The notes: generated from the sequence alone by a model not told the origin. A stretch of DNA of 64,000 nucleotides from an uncultured Latescibacterota bacterium (GCA_951812755.1 OX638329.1:4968522-5032521); one strand, 5' to 3'; shown: positions 54,268 to 63,735, numbered from the stretch's first letter. Made by a program: numbers and translations.

Positions 54268-55791
54268 TTACGCAGCCTGGGGGACCAGAACGGCTCCATC
54301 GGCTGTTGTGGCCTGGAAAGCAAACGCCCAGCCGCCATGATTGGAGCCCAGATCGTTACTGAGCTTGAGCACGATGGAATTGGCGCCTGCCTGAAGCCTC
54401 ACCGGAATGCTCTGGGCTCGAAAAGCGTAGTGGTGCCCCAGATCGAAAACCTCATCGTTTACGCGCAGTATCAAGACGTCATCCCAAGCCACACGCAGGT
54501 TTGCCTTCATATCCACAGGTGCATGTAAGACGCAGCGGGCAAGTGCTGCGCCCACATCGGTTTTGCCCACACCCGGGCCCCAGGGCCGAAACACATGGTT
54601 AAAATCGACAAATCCGTGGTGGGCGGCGCGTTTGACCCAACGCGCTACGTCCCGTCCCCGTTGTCGTGAGCCAGCGGCCAACCAGGCCGACTCTTCACCG
54701 TGCAAACCATCAAACGTCGCTTCTATCTGAAAGACTGTCTCCGGGGGCAAGGTCGTTTCCATCGCTTGACCGTTGTGATTGGCGAAAGGGCCGCATAGCC
54801 ACCATTCGCCGCTGGTCGGCAGCGGCAGATCATGGGTGCCGCGCGGCAGTTCGACACCGGGCAGCAACTGCGACCAATCAGGCACGGCGAAGAACGGTCT
54901 CACGGCGTCCTGCTGGTACCAATAGACGGTAGAGCAGATATCGTTGGCCATACAGCCGAAGCGCATGTGAATCGATTGCTGGAAGGGAAGTGCGTCCTTT
55001 TCGAAGAAGCGGTAGCCCACCAACCGTTGCGCCGGGCGCGCCTGCCCCACATCGTCATGCACATAGTAAGGCATTGCGGCGTAGTGATGGGTTTCGGGCG
55101 GATGCAGGGCACCCCCGTAGCCAGCTCCAAAGGTATCCTCGCCCCCAATGCCGCGCAAAAAGGCCGGGTATTCGCCCTCCCCATCGATGTAGATATTTTC
55201 AGCCCCGCCGTGACTCCAGCGATCAACATCATCGAGCAAACGCACGCCGTACACAAAGCCCAACAAATCTCCCGGCCCGTCGGCATCCAGCATCATGAAA
55301 TCTTCACCGTAGCGCTGGGTCGGCATTTCTCGCCGCCAGCGGGCGCAGAAACGTCGCCGTTCGCTCAAAGTCTGATTGGGGTAGCGGTGCCAATCCACTT
55401 GCAAGTAAGCGCGGTTCTCTTCAGGTCCGGCTTCAAACTCAACCCGTGCGGATCGGGCGAAGGGCATCTGGAAGTAGCAATTGTAGCCAATCCAGGCCTT
55501 GACCGATAGGAAGTGGGTGTCTATCGGATACCAGCCCTGACCATGCATGACCCCAAAAAAGTCACCGACGGGTGCCTCAACATAGGGGATCGGCTCATCA
55601 TCAAAATAGATGCGGATAAGCGCTTTGCGGCTGGTCATGGGTATGCGCTCTGGCCGCGACAGTACGACCCAAAGGTGCTGAATACAGCCTGGCCCATCGA
55701 GTTCGGCATAGACGGCTTTTTGGTTGGCCTGCAAAGGTCCGTTCATACTGACGCGGTCGGGAATACCAACTTCAGGGAGTTGTAAATCCAT
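54268..55791 (-). CDS. DUF2961 (GH172-like) glycoside hydrolase
   Basis: A 507-aa DUF2961 protein; this family is now classed as GH172, with alpha-D-fructo/arabinofuranosidase activities known. GPGCIQHLWVVLSRPERIP, IYFDDEPIPYVEAPVGDFFGV and WYPIDTHFLSVKAWIGYNCYFQMPF are the conserved blocks, including the acidic residues of the active site (EAPVGDFFG). The C-terminal region (residues about 380-507) is a carbohydrate-binding-type sandwich. GGAG lies 6 bases before the ATG at 55791. The DNA appears more GC-rich than the neighbours. The specific sugar is not readable. Confidence 0.8.
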   Translation of the reverse strand: MDLQLPEVGIPDRVSMNGPLQANQKAVYAELDGPGCIQHLWVVLSRPERIPMTSRKALIRIYFDDEPIPYVEAPVGDFFGVMHGQGWYPIDTHFLSVKAWIGYNCYFQMPFARSARVEFEAGPEENRAYLQVDWHRYPNQTLSERRRFCARWRREMPTQRYGEDFMMLDADGPGDLLGFVYGVRLLDDVDRWSHGGAENIYIDGEGEYPAFLRGIGGEDTFGAGYGGALHPPETHHYAAMPYYVHDDVGQARPAQRLVGYRFFEKDALPFQQSIHMRFGCMANDICSTVYWYQQDAVRPFFAVPDWSQLLPGVELPRGTHDLPLPTSGEWWLCGPFANHNGQAMETTLPPETVFQIEATFDGLHGEESAWLAAGSRQRGRDVARWVKRAAHHGFVDFNHVFRPWGPGVGKTDVGAALARCVLHAPVDMKANLRVAWDDVLILRVNDEVFDLGHHYAFRAQSIPVRLQAGANSIVLKLSNDLGSNHGGWAFAFQATTADGAVLVPQAA

Positions 55792-55812
55792 AGCAGACTC
55801 CATTCTTGTTTA

Positions 55813-57771
55813 TCACTTCCGCACCCATGCCTCGCCTGAAGACAGATCTCGTCCAAGCGTCCATGTTTTTTCAAATGCCTCAACAGTCAATTCAACGCGG
55901 TCATCCCCAGCGCGAAATACCTCGGACAATTCGGTTGCAACACCGGGAACATCTGTCCCGCGATAGGGCACAACCACAGTCAAAAACGCCGTGGGCGCCT
56001 GCTCGTTCAGCGCAAAACGAAATGCCTTGCGCGGCATGCGCGAACCATAAGTCCATGCAAACCAGCCCTCTTCTTTCGCCATACACGTCTCGCAATTTGC
56101 ACCAGCCTGCACCAGCACATTTGCATCGTCAAATTGCGTAAAAGCACGCCTTCCCGCCTCGTCAAATATCACATCGCCCGGCGCAAATTGGAAATGCAAA
56201 TCCAGTTGACCAGGTACATTGCCAATCGCCTCGTCCAAAAACGCGAAAAACTGTCGATTGACAAACCACACCGAACGGCGGTGAATCAATCCTGGATACG
56301 ATCCATTTTCCACAACCAGAATATCGCTATCGGCCCCTTCTGACACCCACAACAAATGCCGTCCATCATCGGACGTATCACCGCCGTCCAGTGTCAAAGT
56401 CTGATGCACCGTCGTCTGCCGGTGCCAGGCGCGGCCTTCTGCATCGTGACCATAAGTATAAAACCCTGTATCAGGCATCAACCAGCGCCCGTAAGCGTAC
56501 AATTCAAACGTCCCATTATCCGGTTGATCGTGGCTCGAAATAGCGGGCGGCGAACAATGCAGCGCCATGTGAATCTGATCGGGCCCCCAATCATCGCGCA
56601 TCACATACAAACCCGCCTCTTGAAATGCACGGCTCTTGTGATCGGGCAACAATTCGCGATCCAGAGTCGCCCGCGCAGCGTATTTGAGATCACCCAGCAA
56701 CTCTGTAGCCTCGATAAGTGCGTCATAAAGGTCCCATTTTGAACGATCATCCGTCTCATGCAACGCACGCGACCCATCCCCAAACATCGGCGGGCCCAAA
56801 TCGGGTGACGCAATCCAAAAAATATAATCGTACATCAACCGCACGCGCGCTCGAAACGCCTCTGGAATTTCAATATCAAAATCATCCATGCGGCCAAAAA
56901 TTTCCACAGCATCCCGCAACACGCCCACATGATATCCAAAAGACCACTCTCGCTGAACGCCATCTGTTGTTGTCTGCGCCAGAAAATTCTCTTCAACGCG
57001 CTCCAGTGCCAATTCCATCCATTCACGCGATTCCGCAAACTCGCGGAACGTATAGGCAATATTGATAAATCCCCGCTGTTCAAACACGGCCTTGTTGTGA
57101 ATCAGCCCCATTGGAATCAGCTTTGTCTTAACCTGATGATCGTACAGACTCGCCAGCAACATACCGAGAAACTCGGGCGTAAATGCCTCGGCATGAACCA
57201 AACTGCGAAATGCCGAACAAATATTCGTCGCCCGAATACCCGTCTGAATATCCAGCCAGACAAACCCCTTCCAGTACGTATAAACGGAATGGGTTTTGGT
57301 GTGATTTTCCAGCGGATGTTTTGCAATCCAATCGGTCGTCATATCCACAAATGTCCGGGCGTATTTCTCATCGCGCGTCGCAGCATAAGCCTGTGCGAGC
57401 GGTGCAGCCCAATAAAAACGGTACACAGCCGCAACCCATTCAATATCGCCGCGGGGATCCCATTCCCAGTCAAAATCATCGCCATAACGCGCCTCTTCAT
57501 AAGGTCCCCACTGAATAATGCGCCGGCATATTTTGTCGGCTGTTTCAAAATCGCCTTCCCCGGAAGCCTCATCCAGCGGATATTTCGCCCGATAATAATC
57601 GCGCAAAGCTGTAAGTACGCCACTTCGGTCTCCAGCGTCTGCAGCCCGTTTTACCGCCTCCAAACCCATCAGATCTAATTTTTCCAAAATACGTCCAGAA
57701 TCAAACGACTCCAAAGGCATCTCGTGATCAATTTGATCTGCCCCTTTGGGGTACTCCACTACTGAACTCAT
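55813..57771 (-). CDS. Heparinase II/III family polysaccharide lyase-like protein
   Basis: A 652-aa protein. Residues about 60-370 are the alpha/alpha toroid (IIQWGPYEEARYGDDFDWEW, YTYWKGFVWLDIQTGIRA, IPMGLIHNKAVFEQRGF) and residues about 380-650 the beta-sandwich lyase domain (FQEAGLYVMRDDWGPDQIHM, ISSHDQPDNGTFELYAYGRW, GRAWHRQTTVHQTLTLDGGD). His and Tyr residues of the catalytic cleft are present. The target is probably a uronate-containing glycan. No signal peptide is seen. The ATG at 57771 is 8 bases after GGAGG. Confidence 0.83.
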   Translation of the reverse strand: MSSVVEYPKGADQIDHEMPLESFDSGRILEKLDLMGLEAVKRAADAGDRSGVLTALRDYYRAKYPLDEASGEGDFETADKICRRIIQWGPYEEARYGDDFDWEWDPRGDIEWVAAVYRFYWAAPLAQAYAATRDEKYARTFVDMTTDWIAKHPLENHTKTHSVYTYWKGFVWLDIQTGIRATNICSAFRSLVHAEAFTPEFLGMLLASLYDHQVKTKLIPMGLIHNKAVFEQRGFINIAYTFREFAESREWMELALERVEENFLAQTTTDGVQREWSFGYHVGVLRDAVEIFGRMDDFDIEIPEAFRARVRLMYDYIFWIASPDLGPPMFGDGSRALHETDDRSKWDLYDALIEATELLGDLKYAARATLDRELLPDHKSRAFQEAGLYVMRDDWGPDQIHMALHCSPPAISSHDQPDNGTFELYAYGRWLMPDTGFYTYGHDAEGRAWHRQTTVHQTLTLDGGDTSDDGRHLLWVSEGADSDILVVENGSYPGLIHRRSVWFVNRQFFAFLDEAIGNVPGQLDLHFQFAPGDVIFDEAGRRAFTQFDDANVLVQAGANCETCMAKEEGWFAWTYGSRMPRKAFRFALNEQAPTAFLTVVVPYRGTDVPGVATELSEVFRAGDDRVELTVEAFEKTWTLGRDLSSGEAWVRK

Positions 57772-58236
57772 AGCCATGCCCTCCACTTACTCCATCTTGT
57801 GATACACCTTATAACACGCAATAAAATCTATAAGCCCTATCTCTATGGGATTGCAGAATTGCAGCCCACATCTTGAGATTTGAAGACCGATCTTCCGCAC
57901 CTGTCCTCCCGCGATTGCCCACAATATAGTCCAGAGCCAAAAGGGTGTCAACGAACCCTCTGATGTACATATCTTTCACCTTCCTTCCCATTCACCGCTC
58001 AAAATTTACACTCTTTCCCCCTTTAATCCATCGGCTGTCAACTGGCAATCGCCAAATCGAGTTGTAAATCACATGAAATACAGCGTATCGAGGGTATAAT
58101 AAGGCATTTTTCGCGTCTATACGGGCTATTTATCGCCAATTCTCGCATCACCGCGTTTTCTGGCATAAAATTTGCGAGTCCCAATGGTGTGTTCCAAATC
58201 TCGTTTTGTTATACTTTTCGAAAGGAGCTATGATAA
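57772..58236. other. 465-bp intergenic region, no clear gene
   Basis: A 60-codon minus-strand ORF (57809-57991) has a purine-rich site before it, but no recognisable motif. A TATAAT box at 58095 and TATACT at 58210 lack well-placed -35 boxes; the latter could serve the membrane-protein gene at 58237. Nothing else was seen. Confidence 0.4.
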
Positions 58237-58764
58237 ATGGCAAACAAAGCGGAAGCAGAAAGAGTATCTATTTGGAGTATTGGAGACGCGGAGAGAACAT
58301 TGTTTGTGGGCATGGCCTTCGCGTTCTTTGTATTTGGGTTGGCGTTTGTGCTTTGGTATATTATCAAAGATGGCAGTGTGGATCAGGCAATTTTTGACGG
58401 GATAAAAATAGTTGGTCCTGTGGGTCTTTCCGCTGTTACTTTAACATTTTTTTTAATAGAAGGGTGGCATCTTATGATTATTCCAGTAGAGAAATACCGC
58501 GAAAAATACCGCGAAAAATACCGCGAAAAATACCGTAAAGAGCGGTTTGAAGAAGGGCGAAAAGAAGGTATTGTGCAGGGGATTAAAGAACGTGCTATTG
58601 AAGATATCCTCGAAGTATTGGAGATTCGCTTTGCGCGCGCTCCATCGCATCCCATAGCGGATCGCCTTGCCGCTATGGACGATGTGCAACGCCTCAAGCA
58701 GTTGCTCCGCACAGCGATACAGGTATCTGACCTTGAGGAATTTCAACAAGCATTGGACACCTGA
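58237..58764 (+). CDS. Membrane protein with EKYR tandem repeat and Rpn-like C-terminal tail
   Basis: A 175-aa protein. Two membrane segments (about residues 22-42 and 58-80) are followed by a tetrapeptide repeat (KYRE repeated four times, from a 12-bp DNA repeat at about 58494-58533) that forms a highly charged helix. Residues about 100-175 (RKEGIVQGIKERAIEDILEV, then EIRFARAP, RLAAMDDVQRLKQLLRTAI) resemble the tail of Rpn/PD-(D/E)XK transposase-like nucleases, though no nuclease domain is present. AAAGGAG lies 9 bases before the ATG. Function unknown. Confidence 0.7.
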   Translation: MANKAEAERVSIWSIGDAERTLFVGMAFAFFVFGLAFVLWYIIKDGSVDQAIFDGIKIVGPVGLSAVTLTFFLIEGWHLMIIPVEKYREKYREKYREKYRKERFEEGRKEGIVQGIKERAIEDILEVLEIRFARAPSHPIADRLAAMDDVQRLKQLLRTAIQVSDLEEFQQALDT

Positions 58765-58835
58765 TGCGATGATAAATGGAGCGGTAAACGAGGTACACAA
58801 TCCCCAATGGAGTATGATAGCACCCCTGAACTGGA

Positions 58836-60998
58836 TCACCTTCGCACCTCCCAAGATGAGACAGCCGAATTTATATTGCGATTTAACGCGACCACCACAC
58901 TTTGAAAGGGTTGCAATTTCATCGACACACCTTCGTCCGTCAACGCGATACCGGGGCCAGAATCCGAACCATCAAAAAATTCATAAGTATCGTACGCGGG
59001 AATCCGGTCTATACGCAATAGCAAAACATCTGACAAGTGATGAATTGGACAGACAACTTCCCTGACAAAACGCGCATCCAGATTGTGCGCCACCAATAAT
59101 CCCGAATGCCGGGTATAGCGGGTATAGGCAAAAACGCGATCTTCAGAATCGATATTGCGATGAAAATAAACATGCCCGGTTTGCAACTCAGGTTGCTGGC
59201 TCACAAATTGACGCAAAGCCTCATAAGCGGCAACAAGCTGTGAATGGGGTTCTTGCTCTGCCCACCCTGGATGCAACAATGTGGATGCTTCAAAATCAGT
59301 ACGCGTCTCCTCGCCCCATTCTGAACCCCACTCCAAAGCATACGCCAAATTCACATAATGTGCCGTACCCGCCGTCGCATTGATCAGCGAACACTGTATA
59401 TTGCGCAACAGTGCCAATGCCCGGGACTGATAGCGTTCTCGCCAAATTTTTGTCGCACGCGGGCTATCGTGATTTTCAAAATAAGCCATCGCCACAGTGC
59501 GAGGCACAAACGCGCCAGAAGTGCGCTCTAAAAAGTCGGCATACTGATTTCCGTATTCCGCATCCCGATGGAAATCCACCAGCAATGCATAAATCATATC
59601 CACCGGAATATCCACCGCCTCGCTTAACTCGCACAGAGTTTCGCCCAAAACGAGCGCATCGGATTTAACCGCATTGATGCGGTTTTTAATCTGCTTCAAA
59701 AATGGCCGATCCACAGTTTGGCTCGCGTCAATACGCACCCCGTCCAAATCACAAGTACGCATCCAAAAAGGCGCGATTCCCGACAGATAATTTTGCAAGG
59801 ACCTGTTAAAAGGTAGGTCGAGCAACGCCACATCCGAATAAACCAGCCATGCAATCTGATGAATTTTGGGCTGCCCGTGCTCATCCATCACATACCAGTC
59901 GGGATATTGTTCAATCAACGGACAATCGCGGCTGGTTTGCATCAACACCAGATCGAAAATCACCTGCTTGCCCAATGCGTGTGCCCGCCGCGTTAGCGCG
60001 CGCAATTCCGCACGCCCAATCAACTGTATCAGCGTATCGCGCCCGACCCAATCAATCAATTCTTTGAATGTGCGAAAATTGTTAAAATCATCGACCTTAC
60101 GCAACCTCGACAACTGTCGCTCGTGCAATAATGTCTGCAAATCCAAATCGACAATCAGCCCATCCGACACCAGCGCAAGAATATCCACGTCTTCTGGCTG
60201 CGTGACCAGATCGGGATCGATCCGATAAAAATCCCGCACGGCATAAACACTACCCAACGCGCCTTTTCGCACATCCTGTCCCGTGTGCAAATCTCCAAAA
60301 CCAGGTTCAAAAAACGGAAGCAAATACACCACATCCGTCTGCATCTCCTCAAGCCGCCATGTCACATCGCAAAATGTACCACTCACGAATTGCCCATCTG
60401 CATCCAGACGCGCACCAACTTTTCGCACACAGACTTCGGTAATTGAAAGACAACGGCCAACCTGTTCGGGGCTGATCGCGATTACCCCATCTCGATTCAG
60501 TGCAATATCATTAATCGAAATCCACGCCTTTGAAGCATCCGATACCGCCTTATCATCAGCCGAAAACTCGACCGTATAGTGAAAAACACCCGTCTGATCG
60601 ATCTGTATCGCATCCGACTCGAATACCAGATTATTACCCGAAATTACGGGTTGTCCTCCCCTATCCACAATCATACGCATAGAAACATAAAAGCCTGTAC
60701 CTGTGCGAAACTCACCCCGCTCATCTACAAAGCCGCGATCATTCACATCGGTCCACAAACGCGCTTCTACATCGCCCGTGCGACAGGTGGCGAAATCGAT
60801 ATCCGCAACAAATAACTCAGCTCGAACACGCGCTTCTACGGCACGATCAGGCATCAAAAACGCCCGAGCCATCACTGTATCATATCGAATACCATCCAAC
60901 TCAACCGTCAGATTACCTGCCCAGACATCTGCGTTATCATACGCCTGAACAGCATATCGCTCGTGCAATTTGTATTTAAATTCCAAACGCTTATCCAC
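58836..60998 (-). CDS. Alpha-amylase-family (GH13) glycosidase
   Basis: A 720-aa protein. Residues about 1-200 are a beta-sandwich N-terminal region, followed by a GH13 barrel: LGKQVIFDLVLMQTSRDCPL (region I), LDGVRIDASQTVD (nucleophile Asp), ALVLGETLCEL (acid/base Glu) and VAMAYFENHDSPRA (NHD). The C-terminal 100 residues are the domain C sandwich. No signal peptide is seen, so an intracellular role in alpha-glucan or trehalose-type metabolism is likely. Exact specificity is unknown. Confidence 0.86.
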   Translation of the reverse strand: MDKRLEFKYKLHERYAVQAYDNADVWAGNLTVELDGIRYDTVMARAFLMPDRAVEARVRAELFVADIDFATCRTGDVEARLWTDVNDRGFVDERGEFRTGTGFYVSMRMIVDRGGQPVISGNNLVFESDAIQIDQTGVFHYTVEFSADDKAVSDASKAWISINDIALNRDGVIAISPEQVGRCLSITEVCVRKVGARLDADGQFVSGTFCDVTWRLEEMQTDVVYLLPFFEPGFGDLHTGQDVRKGALGSVYAVRDFYRIDPDLVTQPEDVDILALVSDGLIVDLDLQTLLHERQLSRLRKVDDFNNFRTFKELIDWVGRDTLIQLIGRAELRALTRRAHALGKQVIFDLVLMQTSRDCPLIEQYPDWYVMDEHGQPKIHQIAWLVYSDVALLDLPFNRSLQNYLSGIAPFWMRTCDLDGVRIDASQTVDRPFLKQIKNRINAVKSDALVLGETLCELSEAVDIPVDMIYALLVDFHRDAEYGNQYADFLERTSGAFVPRTVAMAYFENHDSPRATKIWRERYQSRALALLRNIQCSLINATAGTAHYVNLAYALEWGSEWGEETRTDFEASTLLHPGWAEQEPHSQLVAAYEALRQFVSQQPELQTGHVYFHRNIDSEDRVFAYTRYTRHSGLLVAHNLDARFVREVVCPIHHLSDVLLLRIDRIPAYDTYEFFDGSDSGPGIALTDEGVSMKLQPFQSVVVALNRNINSAVSSWEVRR

Positions 60999-61376
60999 AT
61001 ATCCTCCCTATAATAATAATCGCATGGGCGCAGAATATACGAAGGTTTGTGCCGTACATGGAAATTAAAAACGGGAGCTGATTGGGCGGGCGAAAAATTT
61101 TTCGCCCCTACGCCTGCCGATAGGTCACACTTCACAGGGCGACCACGAGCGGTTCACAACGGTTCGTCCCTACATTCTTCACACTTCAATAACTTGACAG
61201 CTTTATCTGCGTTCATCTGCGTTCATGCTCAAATTACTCGCCTTCATTCTGCGGATCCATCTTCACGCTTCTTTTGTAATACGCATTTAACAGATAAGAA
61301 ACGGTAAAGAAATATACACCTAATATATTCAACCGTCAGTTTACGCCACCCCAACTACCTCAGGGAGGAATTCAGT
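60999..61376. repeat. 378-bp intergenic region with palindrome and dispersed-repeat-like sequence
   Basis: A perfect 20-bp palindrome gggcgaaaaatttttcgccc lies at 61088-61107. It is followed by an imperfect inverted pair around agggcgaccacg (61137) and cgttcgtccct-like sequence (61160), then a 10-bp tandem repeat atctgcgttc at about 61206-61225. Such sequences resemble dispersed intergenic repeats of environmental genomes. No gene was seen. Confidence 0.6.
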
Positions 61377-61715
61377 ATGAAACTCATCACAGCAGTCATC
61401 CAGCCCCACAAGCTGGACGATGTACGCGCAGCACTCGGCGACATCGGCATCCAGGGCATGACCGTTACTGAAGCACGCGGTTTTGGACGCCAAAGAGGAC
61501 ACCGAGAAGTCTATCGCGGTGCCGAATACATCGTCGATTTTCTGCCCAAAGCCAAGCTGGAAATCGCCGTCAATGACGATGAAGTTGATCGCGCTATTGA
61601 TGCGATAGAGAACGCTGCCAAAACGGGCAATGTAGGCGATGGAAAGATATTCGTTGCGGATTTGGGACAAGCTGTTCGCATTCGAACGGGCGAAACCGGG
61701 CCCGATGCACTGTAA
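61377..61715 (+). CDS. glnK: Nitrogen regulatory protein P-II, copy 1
   Basis: A 112-aa PII protein. MKLITAVIQPHKLDDVRAAL, the T-loop REVYRGAEYIVDFLPK with the uridylylated Tyr51, and VGDGKIFVADLGQAVRIRTGE are complete. It binds ATP and 2-oxoglutarate and controls AmtB. It is paired with amtB 25 bp downstream. Nearly identical to copy 2 at 63256. Confidence 0.95.
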   Translation: MKLITAVIQPHKLDDVRAALGDIGIQGMTVTEARGFGRQRGHREVYRGAEYIVDFLPKAKLEIAVNDDEVDRAIDAIENAAKTGNVGDGKIFVADLGQAVRIRTGETGPDAL

Positions 61716-61740
61716 CACAATCACATATCAGGAGAATACA

Positions 61741-63069
61741 ATGATTAAACGCCATAACATCTTTACCCTGCTCCTCGGCCTGGCATTGTTGCTCGCCTTG
61801 CCCAACATCGCGCTTGCCGACGCACACGAACCCAACTCAGGCGACACAGCCTGGATGCTTACCTCAACTGCACTGGTGCTATTTATGACCATCCCCGGCC
61901 TCGCCCTCTTTTACGGCGGCCTCGTACGCACCAAAAATGTTTTGTCTGTCCTCATGCAGTGTTTCGCCCTCACCGCCATCATGACCCTGGTCTGGGTTAT
62001 CATCGGCTACAGTCTCGCCTTCAACACCGATGGCATGGAAGCCGGTTCGACCAACATAAATTCCTTTGTCGGCGGTTTAGGCACCATGTTCTTATCCGGT
62101 GTGACCGCCAGTAGCCTGTCTGGCACCATTCCCGAAACAGTTTTTATCACCTTCCAGATGACCTTTGCCATCATCACCCCGGCCCTCATCGTCGGTGCTT
62201 TTGCAGAGCGCATGAAATTCTCGGCCATGATTCTGTTCTCAATCCTCTGGTCCATGGTCGTTTACGCGCCTATCTGCCACATGGCCTGGAGTGGTGATGG
62301 TTCCTTCTTTGGAGACATGGGCGTGCTCGACTTTGCAGGTGGCACGGTTGTACACATCAACGCGGGTATCGCAGCACTCGTCGCGTGTATTGTCATTGGC
62401 AAACGCCAGGGCTATCCCGATACACTTATGGCCCCTCACAGTCTGACAATCACCGTTATAGGTGCGTCTATGCTATGGGTCGGTTGGTTCGGCTTTAATG
62501 CCGGAAGTGCTGTTGCAGCCGACGGAGCCGCAGGCATGGCCATGCTCGTCACGCAGGTAGCCACCGCATCTGCAACACTGGGTTGGATGGCCGCCGAATG
62601 GATCAAACACGGCAAACCCAGTATCCTGGGTGCTGTCACGGGTGCTGTTGCCGGTCTCGTCGCCATCACCCCTGCTTCGGGCAGTGTAGGACCGATGGGC
62701 GCGATTGTCGTTGGCCTGGCCTCTGGTGTCCTCTGCTTCTGGGCCGCCACCAGCCTCAAGCGCGCATTGGGCTATGACGACTCCCTCGATGCTTTCGGTG
62801 TTCACGGCATAGGCGGTATTGTAGGTGCACTCCTCACGGGCATCTTTGCCGCGGAAAGCCTCGGTGGACAAGGGCTTAGTGCCGATTCTATCGGCGGACA
62901 ATTCGTCGTACAGCTCATCGGCGTCGTCTTCACCATTGTCTATTGCGGTGTCTTATCCTTCATCTTGCTCAAAATCGTCGATGCCATCGTCGGTTTACGA
63001 GTCTCACAAGACGAAGAAACCGAAGGACTCGATATCGCGCTCCACGACGAACGAGGCTACAATTATTAA
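61741..63069 (+). CDS. amtB: Ammonium transporter, copy 1
   Basis: A 442-aa Amt protein with a signal peptide (LLLGLALLLALPNIALADA) and eleven membrane segments. GDTAWMLTSTALVLFMTIPG is the N-terminal signature, AGGTVVHINAG and DAFGVHGIGGIVGALLTG carry the twin pore His residues. The ATG at 61741 has AGGAG upstream. It works with the preceding GlnK. Two terminators follow. Confidence 0.95.
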   Translation: MIKRHNIFTLLLGLALLLALPNIALADAHEPNSGDTAWMLTSTALVLFMTIPGLALFYGGLVRTKNVLSVLMQCFALTAIMTLVWVIIGYSLAFNTDGMEAGSTNINSFVGGLGTMFLSGVTASSLSGTIPETVFITFQMTFAIITPALIVGAFAERMKFSAMILFSILWSMVVYAPICHMAWSGDGSFFGDMGVLDFAGGTVVHINAGIAALVACIVIGKRQGYPDTLMAPHSLTITVIGASMLWVGWFGFNAGSAVAADGAAGMAMLVTQVATASATLGWMAAEWIKHGKPSILGAVTGAVAGLVAITPASGSVGPMGAIVVGLASGVLCFWAATSLKRALGYDDSLDAFGVHGIGGIVGALLTGIFAAESLGGQGLSADSIGGQFVVQLIGVVFTIVYCGVLSFILLKIVDAIVGLRVSQDEETEGLDIALHDERGYNY

Positions 63070-63083
63070 AAACTGTTAGCCAA

Positions 63084-63120
63084 ACCAAAAGAGCGGGCAC
63101 ATCGTGCCCGCTCTTTTGGT
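63084..63120 (+). terminator. Intrinsic terminator after amtB copy 1
   Basis: A perfect 17-bp stem accaaaagagcgggcac with gtgcccgctcttttggt, 3-base loop, read in either direction with a U-rich arm. Confidence 0.85.
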
Positions 63121-63127
63121 TTCTCAG

Positions 63128-63157
63128 GCGCACTTCTCCACGAAGTGCGCTTTTTTT
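63128..63157 (+). terminator. Second intrinsic terminator
   Basis: gcgcactt (63128-63135) pairs with aagtgcgc (63143-63150), followed by seven T residues. It lies just after the first terminator, so read-through into copy 2 is blocked twice. Confidence 0.85.
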
Positions 63158-63162
63158 CTTCT

Positions 63163-63190
63163 TTGTAATTCAAAAATCAGGTTTTATAAT
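63163..63190 (+). promoter_or_regulatory. Promoter for glnK-amtB copy 2
   Basis: TTGTAA at 63163-63168, a 16-base spacer and TATAAT at 63185-63190, about 65 bases before the start at 63256. It lies right after the two terminators, so copy 2 has its own transcription unit. Confidence 0.5.
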
Positions 63191-63255
63191 ACACGACCTC
63201 GGAAATGGATCGAAAAGCGATCCCGATCACACACCTTATGAAGGAGGAGTACAGT

Positions 63256-63594
63256 ATGAAACTCATCACAGCAGTCATCCAGCCCCACAAGCTGGACGAT
63301 GTGCGCGCAGCACTCGGCGACATCGGCATCCAGGGCATGACCGTCACGGAAGCGCGCGGCTTTGGACGCCAAAGAGGACACCGGGAAGTCTATCGCGGTG
63401 CCGAATACATCGTCGATTTTCTACCCAAAGCCAAGCTGGAGATCGCCATTGATGACGATATGGTTGATCGCGCTATTGATGCGATAGAGCATGCAGCCAA
63501 GACGGGCAATGTAGGTGATGGGAAAATTTTTGTCACAGATTTGGGACAAGCTGTTCGCATTCGAACGGGTGAAACCGGACCCGACGCACTTTAG
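63256..63594 (+). CDS. glnK: Nitrogen regulatory protein P-II, copy 2
   Basis: A 112-aa PII nearly identical to copy 1; the few differences cluster in the region around residues 63-80 and near the B-loop (VTDLGQ against VADLGQ). Tyr51 is kept. GGAGG lies before the ATG at 63256. The DNA identity is high through the T-loop, pointing to a recent duplication or gene conversion. Confidence 0.95.
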   Translation: MKLITAVIQPHKLDDVRAALGDIGIQGMTVTEARGFGRQRGHREVYRGAEYIVDFLPKAKLEIAIDDDMVDRAIDAIEHAAKTGNVGDGKIFVTDLGQAVRIRTGETGPDAL

Positions 63595-63643
63595 AACCTG
63601 CTTGAAAATGGATGGCCCCTGGGCGCGACCAGTCTTACATCAT

Positions 63644-63716
63644 TCCGCGAAAATCTGCGATCAAACAGAGTTTTAATCTGCGCCATCCTATAATCCGCGA
63701 AAATCCGCGATCAAAC
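63644..63716. repeat. Direct repeat between glnK copy 2 and amtB copy 2
   Basis: tccgcgaaaatctgcgatc at 63644 recurs at 63694 with one mismatch (period 50 bp). The spacer holds a third, weaker echo. It is absent from the glnK-amtB copy 1 junction. Confidence 0.7.
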
Positions 63717-63735
63717 TATTGGAGGGAACACAAAT

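Noticed and set aside
54832-55509. 225-codon plus-strand ORF
   Set aside because: Antisense to the DUF2961 gene, with no motif or ribosome-binding site.
57809-57991. 60-codon minus-strand ORF
   Set aside because: A purine-rich site precedes it but no motif or neighbour supports it, and the spacer is otherwise non-coding.
61199-61260. TTGACA at 61194 as a glnK promoter
   Set aside because: No acceptable -10 box at 16-18 bases; the downstream sequence is the atctgcgttc repeat.
63644-63716. Start of a CRISPR array
   Set aside because: Only two full repeat units with a 27-bp spacer, not a recognised CRISPR repeat, and no cas genes.
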